Shown: positions 48,053-58,513 of the stretch, in pieces | Layout of the letters: every line of letters starts with the position of its first letter | How positions within the stretch are numbered: the first letter of the stretch is position 1 | NCBI RefSeq assembly: GCF_030247195.1 | Contig: NC_080671.1 | Location: 106,007,845 to 106,071,844, forward strand | DNA length: 64,000 nucleotides | Direction of reading: 5' to 3' | Origin: Topomyia yanbarensis | Lineage: Eukaryota; Arthropoda; Insecta; Diptera; Culicidae | Program-made: the position numbers and the translations under genes | The notes under the pieces: model-generated | Told to the model about the DNA's origin: nothing | What the model saw: the letters and a program-made list of their open reading frames with translations, nothing else | Databases searched by the model: none

Positions 48053-49560
48053 GAGAGTTTCCTACTGGAGCTGTAGAGCTAGGTTCTCGGAAGGGCTCCC
48101 CGTCAGAATCACATACTACAATTTGCATACGAGACAGGCAATGTCGCCCAATAAAACACTGCATTAGGCCAATTGTAGCGGGCCGTGATTCTGAATGTGA
48201 TATTCATTGTACGGTTCAGGTATGTGCGGACGTAGGGACTCGCGATCGCATGTATCATCGCGAAGGGTACGAGCATTTGTACGTTACCGTGTTCGATCGC
48301 GTGTGCGTTTGTATGTCGCGTGTGCTAACGTGTATGTAACCTCGCGTATATAAAATCTATTTTATAACCGTGTGCATTTCGCATATTCGCGTGTGTTCTT
48401 TGGATAATCGTGCGCGGACCGTGAATCTAATACTTTATATTTGGTGTACGGCTCAGATGCTAAATGAAAGTGAGATCTTCCATATCACGAGTTCTCGGCG
48501 ATGTCGCCGTAGAGCGTGTGGTCTAGTGGATATGAGCTTTATTTTTTTGATTGGTCCAACTGAATGTATGGACCTAAATTACTAGAATGAAGGCTAAAGA
48601 TTTCCGGACGTGACCGATTCATGATTGCGCGCGTTTGCGGATTCGCGTTCGTAACTTCGTAAGTACTAAAACGTTCACATAATTACCGGAGTGTTATCAA
48701 GTTTGCGCGATAGTGGGCATTGGTATGCGTAGATGATCGCGAAGGGCTTAAGCGTTCGTATGTTGACGTGTTTGTCGCGTGTGCTCGCGTGTATGTGACT
48801 TCGCGTGTATAAATTCGATTTTGTAACCCTGCGGCCATTCATATATTCGCGGACCGCCATTCTGATATTTAGTTTGGTGTACGGATCACATTCTGACAGG
48901 GAGTGAGTTATCCCATATCACTAGAGTTCCCGGTCATGTCGCCATGGAACGTTTTGTCTAGTGGATATGGGAGCATTTTTTTTTAATTCTTCAATTTTAT
49001 TTATTTTTTTTTTAAATTAACATGGACCTAGACTGTTGGTACCGAGGATAGAGACTTCCGGACGATTCCGATTCATGATGGCGCGAACGCGGGAGTTTGT
49101 AGATTAACGCTTGAGATCGCGTTGGTAAGTTTATGAGCGCTGAGACGTTGACCTTATCACCGGGGTATAATCATGCTTGCGAGTTGGTGGGCGTAGGTTG
49201 TTTAGAAAATCGCGAGGGGTTCTAACGTTTGTACGCTAACGTGATTTTCTAACATATTTGCGTGTGTTGTGTGTTCTTGAATGGTCGCGCGAACCGTGAG
49301 TCTGATATTAAATTTTCGGTGTGCGGCCAGAATTCTGGCAGAGAGTGGGATCTCTTATATCGATAAGCTTCCCGGTTATGTCGCCATGAGACGTGCCGCC
49401 GAATAGGTATGATCGTATTTGCCCAATTGGTCCAGCTGAAGGCATGGACCCAGGCTTCTGGGATCAAGGGTAGACCTCCGGACGTGACCGATTCGTAATC
49501 GCGCGCGAGGGCATTTTTGTAGGTTCCCGCTTGAGACCGCGTTTGAGAATGTGCTGACCC
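48053..49560 (+). mobile_element. One-armed relative of the foldback element (copy 2)
   Basis: It starts ACTGGAGCTGTAGAGCTAGG, the complement of the centre of copy 1 (near 11260-11271), then runs through CGGGCCGTGATTCTGAATG, CGCGAAGGGTACGAGC and three CCGATTC-type monomers (near 48613, 49065 and 49487) in the orientation opposite to the left arm of copy 1. Only one arm plus the centre is present. Confidence 0.75.
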
Positions 49561-50094
49561 AGCTGAAGGCGAGAGTAGAATGGCAGTATAGGATTGGAAA
49601 AGAAGAGATAAAAGACAATATATGAGAGACGCAATAGATAAAACAGGTACAAGATACAGCTAAAGTTATGATCATAACATGAAAGACATACATTAGTACT
49701 TCAAACACTACTAATACTTGAATACCCAACCACCACACATAGCACATCCTTTCCCAATTATCTATTTGTTACTAGTTGATTGTTGTTTATGAGCGGGTGA
49801 ATAGAAGAAAGATAAAGAACAGAAAAAAGGCTCCTATCAGCCCTCCCGGCCTCCTCGATACACCACTATCGAGGCGTATTGTAATCAACATCTTGAAGCG
49901 GGCTTCTTATATAAATAAAATCTTGCGTCATAATGATTGGTGGATTATTGACATAAGAACTAATTAACCTCTAGTAGTAGCACTTGGTGCAAATAGAAAC
50001 CAAAAAGAGCGAAGGGTCCTTATATTTAGATAATTCTATTTAGTCTATTGCGGCTTGATGATGTTTACAATACCGTCAATCCTCCTGCGAGAGG

Positions 50095-50175
50095 GATAAA
50101 GAAATAGATATTAATAGATAATAGAATAGATAAGATAATAGATAACAGAACAGAATAGAAATAGATATTACATGC
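50095..50175 (+). repeat. ATAGA-type microsatellite
   Basis: Simple run of ATAGAT, AATAGA and AACAGA variants. Confidence 0.85.
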
Positions 50176-50889
50176 ATCTAAACTACTTTTAGGTGTTTGG
50201 TGATGTGGTTCACGTGGATTGGATTTCTTCAAAAACTACGTGTTTCAGTTTATTAAGTTGATCTAGTTGAGCATTAACTAGTGGCTGAACAGTATGTTTA
50301 AGAGAAGGTTCCATCCATAAGAGATTGTCATCTCTGTTTCTGAAAACAGCGAATCCGATTCGTTATAAAAGAGTGTTACTCGCCATCTTCACGAGCCAGA
50401 GCGACAGAGCGATTTAAGAGATAAAAACACCCACCTTCAGTCTGATCATCTCTTATAGATGAGAGTCCATCGATCCGAATCGAATGACTCGATCACTATG
50501 CTTAAGATCAAATGAGTCCCCGAACAACCGAACCAGCATGTTCCCCCATTTGAAAGTAGAAACATCCATATCAGCCGCCCACCAAAACACTCGATCGAAT
50601 GATTATTAGTCATGAGATTCAGAGGTCAATGAACCAGCACTCGCTCGGATCTCCCACTCTTATCGACCAAGCAAGAGTACGCGCCCATTAGGCTCATCAC
50701 CCAAGCCCAGGGTACTTTCGCTTATACAGCTGTTTTCGCAATTAAAAAATGAAGAAAATTATGTATTATACATTTCTTTTGTTTGCATTTTTACCTGCGA
50801 AAATTGCGATCAAATGCGCGGGGTACATTTGTATCCCAGTGCAACGTTCTAGGGTGGAAAACGCAAGTGCAACGTTTTAGGGTTAAAAA

Positions 50890-51934
50890 TAGATTGAAAT
50901 TAGAATACTGTTAACGAAAGAATCACTCGTAGTCGAATACAGTTATTCTAGTACAATTTTGCTAAACACTATTACTCTTTTAAAAGTCTGTAGATTTCTA
51001 ACTACGTCTGTAGGAGGCTATCAACAGTCTGTAAAATTCCGACATGTCTGTAAATCTGGTATCGCTAGTGCCAGGACATTACTTTTAATGGAACATTTCA
51101 CTAGTTGAACTGCGAAATAAGTAAAAATATTTAGCTGAACATAAAATAAACCGGTCTTAATGTGGATGTACAAATCCCGTCATACATGCAGCAGTTATAC
51201 AATTAAACTGTGTTTATAGCAGCATATACATAGATGATTCTAGAGCTTTTTTCATTACATCATATCTAACATAAACGTCAAACGGAGAAAATCGCGCGCA
51301 AAAATTTCCTTGCACCGTTTAAATTTATTTAACAATTAAAGCGCACAGAAGGCTAATAATTCTACTATCACCTCTGTATTTACTCATTCCAGGATCGTAT
51401 AAGCTTATTACATGTTTTTCGCGGCGATAATAGGGAGATAATTGATAACTATTATTTTATTACATTTTGCCAATCACTTTTGCTATTATGCTCTTTTACA
51501 TATGTGGTCTTGACAACACCGTTTGTAGATGGAACATTTTACTGGGACGTTTTGAGAGACGGGTTTGTAGTTGTGATATATTTCATGTGCTGTATTGCAA
51601 CCGAGAGTGTAGATATGAGGTTTGGCATTGGAAAAACATGCTAACTACAGTCGACTTCGAGAAACATCACAACGCAAAACATCACATCTACAAAATATTA
51701 GCAAAGCTTTGGTATACTATATGTGATATTTTGACTTATGATTAAATTAACATATAAAGAGTTATCATTTTTCTCTATTATTTGTGGACGATAAAGAGTC
51801 AATGCGTAGCTTTTATTTGGCATAATAAACTCAGTTTTTTTACATTTGTTAGATATTACGTTTTGAATAAACGGTATAGATATGTAAAAAGTTGTCAGTT
51901 TGCCCCGAGTATCAAATCAACGGCTGAAACATAT
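50890..51934. other. AT-rich non-coding stretch
   Basis: A 92-codon open frame at 51467-51745 has no family resemblance and no splice or start context. Nothing else recognised. Confidence 0.3.
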
Positions 51935-51936
51935 TA

Positions 51937-52457
51937 CAGTGGAGACCCGGGGCCTTATTCTAACAGTCACGTCACATAGTGCCTAGAAGGAAATTGTCTT
52001 CTAGTCACTAGGTGACGTGACAGTGAGAATAGGGCCCTCGATTTCATCAGCACCCGATTTTATCAGCCCCAGATTTTATCTACCCTCGATTTTATCAACT
52101 TCATACGAAAATTGATAGTTGTTAGTTTGATGGGCTTTAGCAGACAAACCAAGTTGATTTCGAGAAAATCCTTTCTTGGGCATATATTTCTTATTTTAGA
52201 GATCCGAAAAATGCAAAAATAAAAATATTTTTTTTTATTTTGCGTGTCAGACCCCCTTAAGGGGAACATAAAGTCATTAAAGTTATTAAAGATTATTTAA
52301 TCAGAAAAGGTTGCGAGGCTACATCTAAGGACCAAAAAATATGTTAAGAGCTTCGGATTATTAAAAAGTCAGAAAAATATATGTCCCGATTTTATCAATG
52401 TCCCTGTTTTATCAGCATAGAATTCGCCAAGGGGCTGATAAAAACGGGTCTTCACGG
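51937..52457. mobile_element. Non-autonomous pogo-like element interrupted by a hairpin MITE
   Basis: The left end CAGTGGAGACCCG (51937) and, after the inserted hairpin, ATTTTATCAGCCCC words match the complement of the right end, GGGGCTGATAAAAACGGGTC with CTTCACGG (52433-52457). TA flanks both sides (51935-51936 and 52458-52459). CAGTG ends with a TA duplication fit the pogo branch of Tc1/mariner. No transposase. Confidence 0.75.
51950..52037. mobile_element. Hairpin MITE inside the pogo-like element
   Basis: GGGCCTTATTCTAACAGTCA and the mirrored TGACAGTGAGAATAGGGCCC form an almost complete 88-base hairpin with CACGTCAC/GTGACGTG stems. It separates the pogo-like tip from its subterminal part, so it came later. 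Confidence 0.85.
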
Positions 52458-52727
52458 TATATCAGTATCCAATAAGCCAACATCATCGCCTTGACACAAC
52501 ACAGCAACCAATGCTATTAAAATCGTCATCGTTAATCGCACTACCGCTTGCCAAAAGAAAATTAAACAAATGATGAATTTATCTGAGATCGCCAAGCATA
52601 ATTTAAAGAGCAAGAGAGCGGGGTCTCTCGCACTCAACCACTCATTCGCACGCTCACACTTGCAATTCGCGTATTGAACTCCGAAAAAAGAGCGTTCTGA
52701 TTTTTCTGCGATGTGTGCTGATATAAG

Positions 52728-52961
52728 AACGATTCAGACGATACGTCAGCTTCCGTCAACGTCAACGAAACGTCACCGTTCCGTCAGGATAAGTTACATG
52801 CAGTTAAATGGAGGCATTCACACACAACATCAACGGCACGGAACGTTTTGACTTACGGCACGTGTGAACGGGCACAAGAGAAAAGTATTAAACTTATCCT
52901 GACGGAACGGTGACGTTCCGTTGACGTTGACGGAAGCTGATGTATCGTCTGAATCGTCCTA
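52728..52961. mobile_element. MITE with 70-base terminal inverted repeats
   Basis: The segment 52728-52797 (from ACGATTCAGACGATACG to GTTCCGTCAGGATAAGTT) is the near-exact complement of 52892-52961. The centre of about 95 bases contains GGCACGGAACGTTTTGAC. No coding frame. Between 52458 and 52727 nothing further. Confidence 0.9.
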
Positions 52962-52964
52962 TAT

Positions 52965-54004
52965 TCCAACCGAAGAGTTTGAGCTGACACAAAACGTAGC
53001 AGTTACTATGAGGTCAGAAAACAAACTGACGAATTTTCTCACATGTGCCGTTTTTATACCTGGTGAAGTTCAATAGATAACAAAGAGGCAATCCTAGTAA
53101 CGCTCGCTGCTTGGTTGAATTGTACGAACCAATCAGCGCAGATAATTACCACCTTTACAAAATACATTATTTTCGTTATCTATAATAGACGTACATTTTG
53201 CGGAATCAAATACAATATTCGTGCACATATTTCCGATCAAATAGTGCAAAAATATAGCGATTTCGATCAGTACAACGGAAGTTATTCGCATTTGAAAACC
53301 GGGAAAATATCTCAGCAGAAATTTTTGAAAAGGGACCCCCATATTGAAAGGTTAAAAGTATTCTACTTCAAAATAAAGTCCAACGTATGTCGCTACAGAA
53401 AGTAATTTTGAATATACTGTGAAAATTTCAGAACGATCGAGAATCATTAGGTCGAGTTACATTTCCGACCAACTAGAAAAAGTGGTTCCAGAAAAACAAA
53501 CGTGGTTTAAGTTTTCAGTACACTCAGGCCCCACTAGGCATTCATTAGAGCAGTTTTGATTAAACTGTTGAATGTTTTCGTTGATTTTAATGTTTCCGAG
53601 TAACTATGGTATAACTGCCTGCTTTGTTGTTTATACTTCGCTGTGCTGGCTGCTGGTTTGGAGATACTTCATGCGGCAATTGTTGTGTGTTCTGTGTTAT
53701 AGCAGCAGATGTCGAAGACTATTTGATAGTATTTATTTTTAAACTTTTCTTACTAACTTTAGCAACATAGAGTGCCGTCTAGTTACAGAACTGACAGATG
53801 AGAATCTGACCGAATACATATACATAGCGTTCTTTAACTATAGGTGGCGTCTTGAGTAAGTGATTAGAAATCGAATGTCATGTAGCAAGGAATGCGTTGG
53901 GTCAGCCACATCCTCGCCGCACGATTGTCGTTGAAAATACCACGGAACTCTGAATTAGGGCGTGTAAACGTACATTGATTCTGGGATCAGTGCTACATTT
54001 TGCG
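52965..54004. other. Non-coding stretch
   Basis: No gene or shared repeat recognised. A 96-codon frame (53115-53405) lacks any motif. Confidence 0.35.
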
Positions 54005-55860
54005 TGCTACATTCCCAAAAAAAATGCCAGGGCACCCGTACCACTAACGACTTCCGGCCAATCATCCTGCTGTCCGGCACCGCCAAAACGCGGGAAAGAA
54101 TGGTAAACCGGCGACCGACCACAAACTCCTTGACCCACGCAAGTTCGCCTTCCGAAAAGGACTCGGTACTGGAGCCCACATATGATCCAGCGGGGAAATA
54201 CTCGACAAGGCCATATCAGAAAATCTACGCGTCGACATGACCATCCTAGACGTAGCAAAAGCATGCAACACAGGGTAGCGAAAAGGGCTCCAAGATCTCA
54301 AACGATGGGAGCTGCACGGAAACCTCGACACATTCATCCAGAACTACCTCACCAACCGACGCTTCCGGGTCTGTATAATCGGGACCCTATCGCAGGAATT
54401 CTGCGAGACGAACGGAGTGCCGCAAGGCTCAGTGCTTACCGTGACATTATTTCTCATCAGGATGAACTCGCTCTTCGCAGCGCTACCCGGGAGGTTCCAA
54501 CGTGTTCGTTTACGCCGTCGACATCATCCTAGTGGCCCTGGGGAAAACCGTTTCATGTACCCGGATATCACGGCGGCCGTCAACCCCGTCGGCCGATAGG
54601 CACTCGCAACAGGATTCAACATATACATGTACCACCTAGTGCCAATCCAGGCCAATCCACCTCAACGACACCATGGTACCATTTCGGAAGCAACCAGTTA
54701 TTCTCGGAGTCACAATCAACAGGAAATTGACGCTGATGCTTCACTTCCGACAAATGAAAAAAGACTGCGAAATAGAAAGCGGCTGGTCCGCACTACCAAA
54801 AACCACCGTAGAACGACACTCGACGTCGGACGATCCATAATAAACAAAACAAAATTTTCTACGGCATCCAACTCACGTGCCGAAACTCCACCAACCTCGG
54901 GCCACTATACCACGGAGCGGTGCTGTTAGACTCCGGACTACTACCCTGCCGAAGTAGCGTGGGTCTAGGTCGGAGTACTCCCCCGCCGCTGGGAAGCAGC
55001 CAGGGTAGCCCTCAAACGGGCACTAAATTCCCTCGAGAGGACTGATGTCACCTCCTCATCATCGCCACCTGGAATTCACAAAAAACCCTCCCAGCCATCA
55101 CCCGACTACATCGCATAACACCACGAACCTGGTAAGACCCTGGACCTAACATTGACGACAGCCCTACCCGCACAATAAAGGCCGGAGACCTCCCGAGCAG
55201 TATCATACCAAAATATACTCAACTCATCAATCTGAAACACCAACACATTAAATTATTCACCAACAATTCCAAGGCAGACGATGGCGTAGAAGTGGACTAG
55301 GACTCAGTATTCACAGCGGAAGCTGCAACCATCGTAGTGACAATAGCTAAGAGACGCAGACGAACCAACCGTAATTTTAATCGACTCCTTGTCAGTCCTA
55401 CGGGACATCGCATAAGGAATTTCAACCAAGCAATTCGTACAGGCCATCGAGTCGCACCGAGACCCACTGATCACACTGTACTGGATCTCTGGCCATAGCG
55501 GCATCAGAGGGACATAGATGCTGACCGGCGAGCCCTGCATGGCAGACGTGTCCAGGCCCGCTACCAGAAGAAATACCATCAATCAACATATACAGAGAAT
55601 TAAACATGAACCTGCGCAACGGATTCACTGGAGGAGCTCCCGAGGCCACAAACGGAAGATCAAGGGATCTGCCGACTGCTGGTCTGACCGAGCAGGTTAG
55701 AAAGAACTGAAAATACTCTCCCGACTCCGGGTGGGACACACGAGAGTTACTCACGCCTACATCATCTCCAGGGAACCAACACCGGAATGTACCACATGCA
55801 ACACCCGACTCTCTGTATGATCCGACCAATTCAATCCGAGACGTGCTGTCCAACGTCCGG
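54005..55860 (+). pseudogene. I-type LINE ORF2 remnant: reverse transcriptase and RNase H
   Basis: In order on the plus strand, with many frame changes, come DFRPIILLSGTAKT, RKFAFRKGLGTGAH, DMTILDVAKACNT, NGVPQGSVL and, at about 54508, YAVDIILV. The last is the catalytic Y-x-DD box with the first Asp replaced by Val. An RNase H follows: FTNNSK, AEAATIVV, LIDSLSVL and YWISGHSGI (near 55210-55510). A C-terminal RVGHTRVTHAYIISREPTPE with a Cys pair ends near 55800. An RNase H before this tail is typical of the I group. Stops, shifts and the lost Asp show it is inactive. Confidence 0.82.
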
Positions 55861-55939
55861 GAAGAAGTACTGCTTCTATTTTAAAAGGACACCCGCCTAT
55901 ACGATCGCATCTGAATCAACCAAACCAAACGTGGACTCT

Positions 55940-56480
55940 CGGCCACACCTTCGCCGGCTGATGTAGAGGTTTTCCGCGGCCCTCTCCAGTCAACTACAAT
56001 CAATCATACTACTAGCGGAGCGCCATTGACTAAGGACTCTCTACCACACTCCTACCGGGTACTAGAAAGGTTTCCCACCTCCCTCACCAACCAAGACCGA
56101 ACCCTCGAAGACATCTCAATAGAGAAGCGACGAGCCAACCTGAAACAACCACAGATGGGCCCGGCAACGGCAATGGAGAGGGCGCTCATGGCCCCGCAAG
56201 GCCACTATAAATCGAAAGTCTTTTCCAACAAATCTCCATCAACCACCAACACGACCCATTCAGTCAAGACCAAATCCTCGAAGAGTGCTGTGCTGGAGAG
56301 GTTCCCCATGGCCTGCAACCGGCCTGCCCACCTACTGAAGCGACGAGCCAACCTGCAACAACCACAGGCACCACCGAAGTGAAAAGCAACTAACCGTTGG
56401 TCCTCTGCCACACCCCGACTAGGAGCTGGAGAGGCCTTCCGCGACCCCGTCATTACCAGAATGATTTCCACTGCATTACT
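55940..56480 (+). repeat. Degenerate direct repeats in the LINE 3' region
   Basis: AAGCGACGAGCCAACCTG occurs near 56125 and near 56337, each followed by CAACAACCACAG-like words and preceded by GAAAGGTTTCCC or GAGAGGTTCCCC. GAGGTTTTCCGCG and GAGGCCTTCCGCG near 55967 and 56430 extend the pattern. They probably belong to the 3' untranslated region of the I-type element. Confidence 0.6.
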
Positions 56481-56639
56481 ACTGGAGGAGGATTAAAAGT
56501 GCTATAGGAACAGAGACACCAGAGGAACCCGACGAAGAATGCGAATTGACATCATGAGGAGGTCACAAGAGGAATACAAGATGAACACACTTATTGATAT
56601 CAAACGTGTCCACGTGGATGAACAGAAAGCATGTAGAAA

Positions 56640-57300
56640 TCAACTTCCATCTGACGCAATTTGTGTTAAGCTATTGCTGTTAAAGAAATTACGCACACAG
56701 ATTTGAGTATGCGGAGTACCCTATATGTCGGAAGCGCACAGACGTTGAAGGGACATCGTAGCACGTGGTTTTGACAGCAAATTATGTCGGCTCTACAGCA
56801 AAATGTCGGCATGATCAAGCGAATGGATGAATGAGACAATGGGTAAAAGCCCCGTGGAGTAGGCCGGGCCCATCGCCAGGGACTAGCTCGAGTAGTTCGC
56901 GGCGATGCACCGGAAGCGGATTGTCAAGGTGCCAGTATACCGGACGCAACACTTTACCCAGAATCGCCGGACCAACCTCGTGCACCTACCTGGAAGTCCG
57001 TGAGCAGGCTAGTTCCACTGCCGAGGACTAGATCGCGGTAGGTAGCGTGAAGTGTCATTAGTGGGTCTTCGGGGCACCAGCGGGCCGGAAGCGCTGGAAC
57101 GACCTCGACACCTGAGTAAATAACTACAAAACTAGGAACTAAATGTGTCATATAACCGGCATCGGTAAGGGGAGAAATTCTGCCGCCGAGAAACTCTCAG
57201 TCCGAATTGGCTAGATTGCCCGCCGGGTACTAACTGTCCATGTAGATCGCGACAAAACTGGAAGCTAAATGGCTTGCGGAAACAGAAGACAATTTGTTCC
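56640..57300 (+). pseudogene. R1-type LINE 3' fragment
   Basis: The frame starting INFHLTQFVLSYCC, then YAHRFEYAEYPICRKRTDVE, with two internal stops, resembles the C-terminal helix and Cys/His segment of R1-clade LINE proteins. The GC-rich continuation with GGTGCC, GCCGGG and CCTGAGTAAATAA-type words is presumably its decayed end and 3' region. Confidence 0.6.
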
Positions 57301-57369
57301 TTGAGATGGGAGGGAAATGGCTACAGGCACTACAAACCAGGCGTATGAATCTGTTTAAACCTTACTATT

Positions 57370-57511
57370 AAAATAATCTAACACACACGCACATTTTCGG
57401 ATCTCGACGAACTCCATCCAATGGTATATGACACTCGGCACTCCGGGTCTCGGTTGAAAAAAAAACGAGTTTCATGAGTGATTGCATATTTTTATATGAG
57501 AAAGGCCAAAA
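57370..57511 (-). repeat. 'GCCTTTCTC' interspersed repeat, copy C (fragment)
   Basis: On the minus strand: GCCTTTCTCATATAAAAATA, then CCGAGACCCGGAGTGCCGAG and TCATATACCATTGGATGG, ending in a short TGTG run. It corresponds to the first 140 bases of copies A and B. Confidence 0.8.
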
Positions 57512-57822
57512 ATGCGCTGACGATTCCTGTAGGTTTCATCAAATACAAATTTGTATTTGGTTTCATAAATCCGTATATCTATTGGATGAAGTTTTAAATT
57601 CTCTGATATGGTTGCATATTCCACCAGCTCAAAATTACGTGAAGAGAAATAGTGACGTGATTTACAATATTTGGGTCTCAGGGAAGCCATCTCGGATCTA
57701 TGTAGTTTTCCACGTTTTTCGATGGCGTTTCATACATTATAGCAAACTTAAACGAATTCTTTTTTTCTCGCGCGAATGACGGTGAATGTTTTCATAATAA
57801 AATTATATTGTATCTCTTCTAG

Positions 57823-58474
57823 CGGCCCAGCAACCGTGATTCGTCTGGGAGAACTCGCTCTGGACTCCTCAAACGATGAAGCCTTCCCGGAGGACTTCAA
57901 TATCGCCGATTTGATTCCTCATCCAGACTACAAGCAATCCTCGCAGTACAATGACATCGCACTGATGAAACTGGACCGCAAGGTCATCTTCTCACCCTAC
58001 ATTCGACCGATTTGTCTTCCGACCGATGGTGATCTAGGCAACGCGAGAGCCATCGCCACCGGATGGGGTACGATCGGGTACGGCGAATCGACCAGTGCGA
58101 TGCTGCTCAAGGTAGTACTGGATATGTTCCCCTTCGACGAATGTGTCGGACACTTCGATGTCAACAGACGCCTAAAGGATGGACTTCGACAGGATAGTCA
58201 GATATGTGCTGGATCGCGAAACTCCTCCAAGGATACGTGTCAGGTATAATACATCAAAATTGCTAGTAGGTAGCAATAAAATTAACATTCGAAAGTTATA
58301 TTACAGGGTGATTCTGGCGGACCACTTCAAATCTACAACGACGCCAACGTTTACTGTACATACACAATCATTGGAGTGACCTCTTTCGGCAAATACTGTG
58401 GCCTGGCCGGTTCTCCTGGAGTCTATACCAAGGTGTACAACTATATTTCATGGATCGAAAATCTTATTTTCTAA
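57823..58474 (+). CDS. Trypsin-like serine protease, last two exons
   Basis: Two exons: 57823-58243, after the acceptor TCTTCTAG, and 58307-58474, joined over a 63-base phase-0 intron (CAG|GTATAA ... TTACAG|GGT). They encode the C-terminal two thirds of a chymotrypsin-fold (S1) peptidase: YNDIALMKL with the catalytic Asp, RPICLP, ATGWG, the Cys before QGDSGGPL with the catalytic Ser, and the final SPGVYTKV...WI helix. Asp six residues before the catalytic Ser, with Gly in SFG and AGSPG, predicts cleavage after Arg or Lys. The catalytic His exon is not seen; it must lie further 5', beyond the LINE-filled intron or outside the window. The [11 protein letters not shown] and PHPDY context is like insect CLIP-domain or snake/easter-type proteases, but no CLIP domain is visible. 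Probably secreted. The frame is intact. Confidence 0.93.
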
Positions 58475-58513
58475 CACATGTAGATACCGATATAAAACAA
58501 AACGAACCTTACC
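58475..58513. promoter_or_regulatory. 39-base convergent intergenic spacer
   Basis: Stop codons of the protease and mus81 genes face each other across 39 bases. No AATAAA lies in the spacer on either strand, so at least one transcript must end inside the other gene. The 3' regions would overlap as antisense. Confidence 0.7.

Larger units (their letters stand above)
48017..50737. repeat. 26-base direct repeats bracketing a 2.7 kb insertion
   Basis: GTACTTTCGCTTATACAGCT with the following TGTTTTC-type end occurs at 48017-48042 and again at 50712-50737. A T-run (CTTTTTTTTCGAG) stands right behind the left copy. Everything between, including the foldback relative, could therefore be one insertion with a 26-base target duplication. 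Confidence 0.7.
46011..50882. mobile_element. TTAA-flanked piggyBac-like composite element
   Basis: TTAA stands at 46007-46010 and 50883-50886. Next to it the left end reads ACCCTGGAACGTTGCAC and the right end GTGCAACGTTTTAGGG, inverted relatives. Inside the left end GGGGTACAAATGTACCCC, and inside the right end GGGGTACATTTGTATCCC, again match. TTAA with CCCT ends is the signature of piggyBac-type elements. The 4.9 kb interior is filled by a LINE ORF1, a foldback relative and low-complexity DNA; no transposase is seen. A third related GGGGTATATTTGTACCCC near 46205-46222 suggests a subterminal inverted repeat. Confidence 0.65.
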
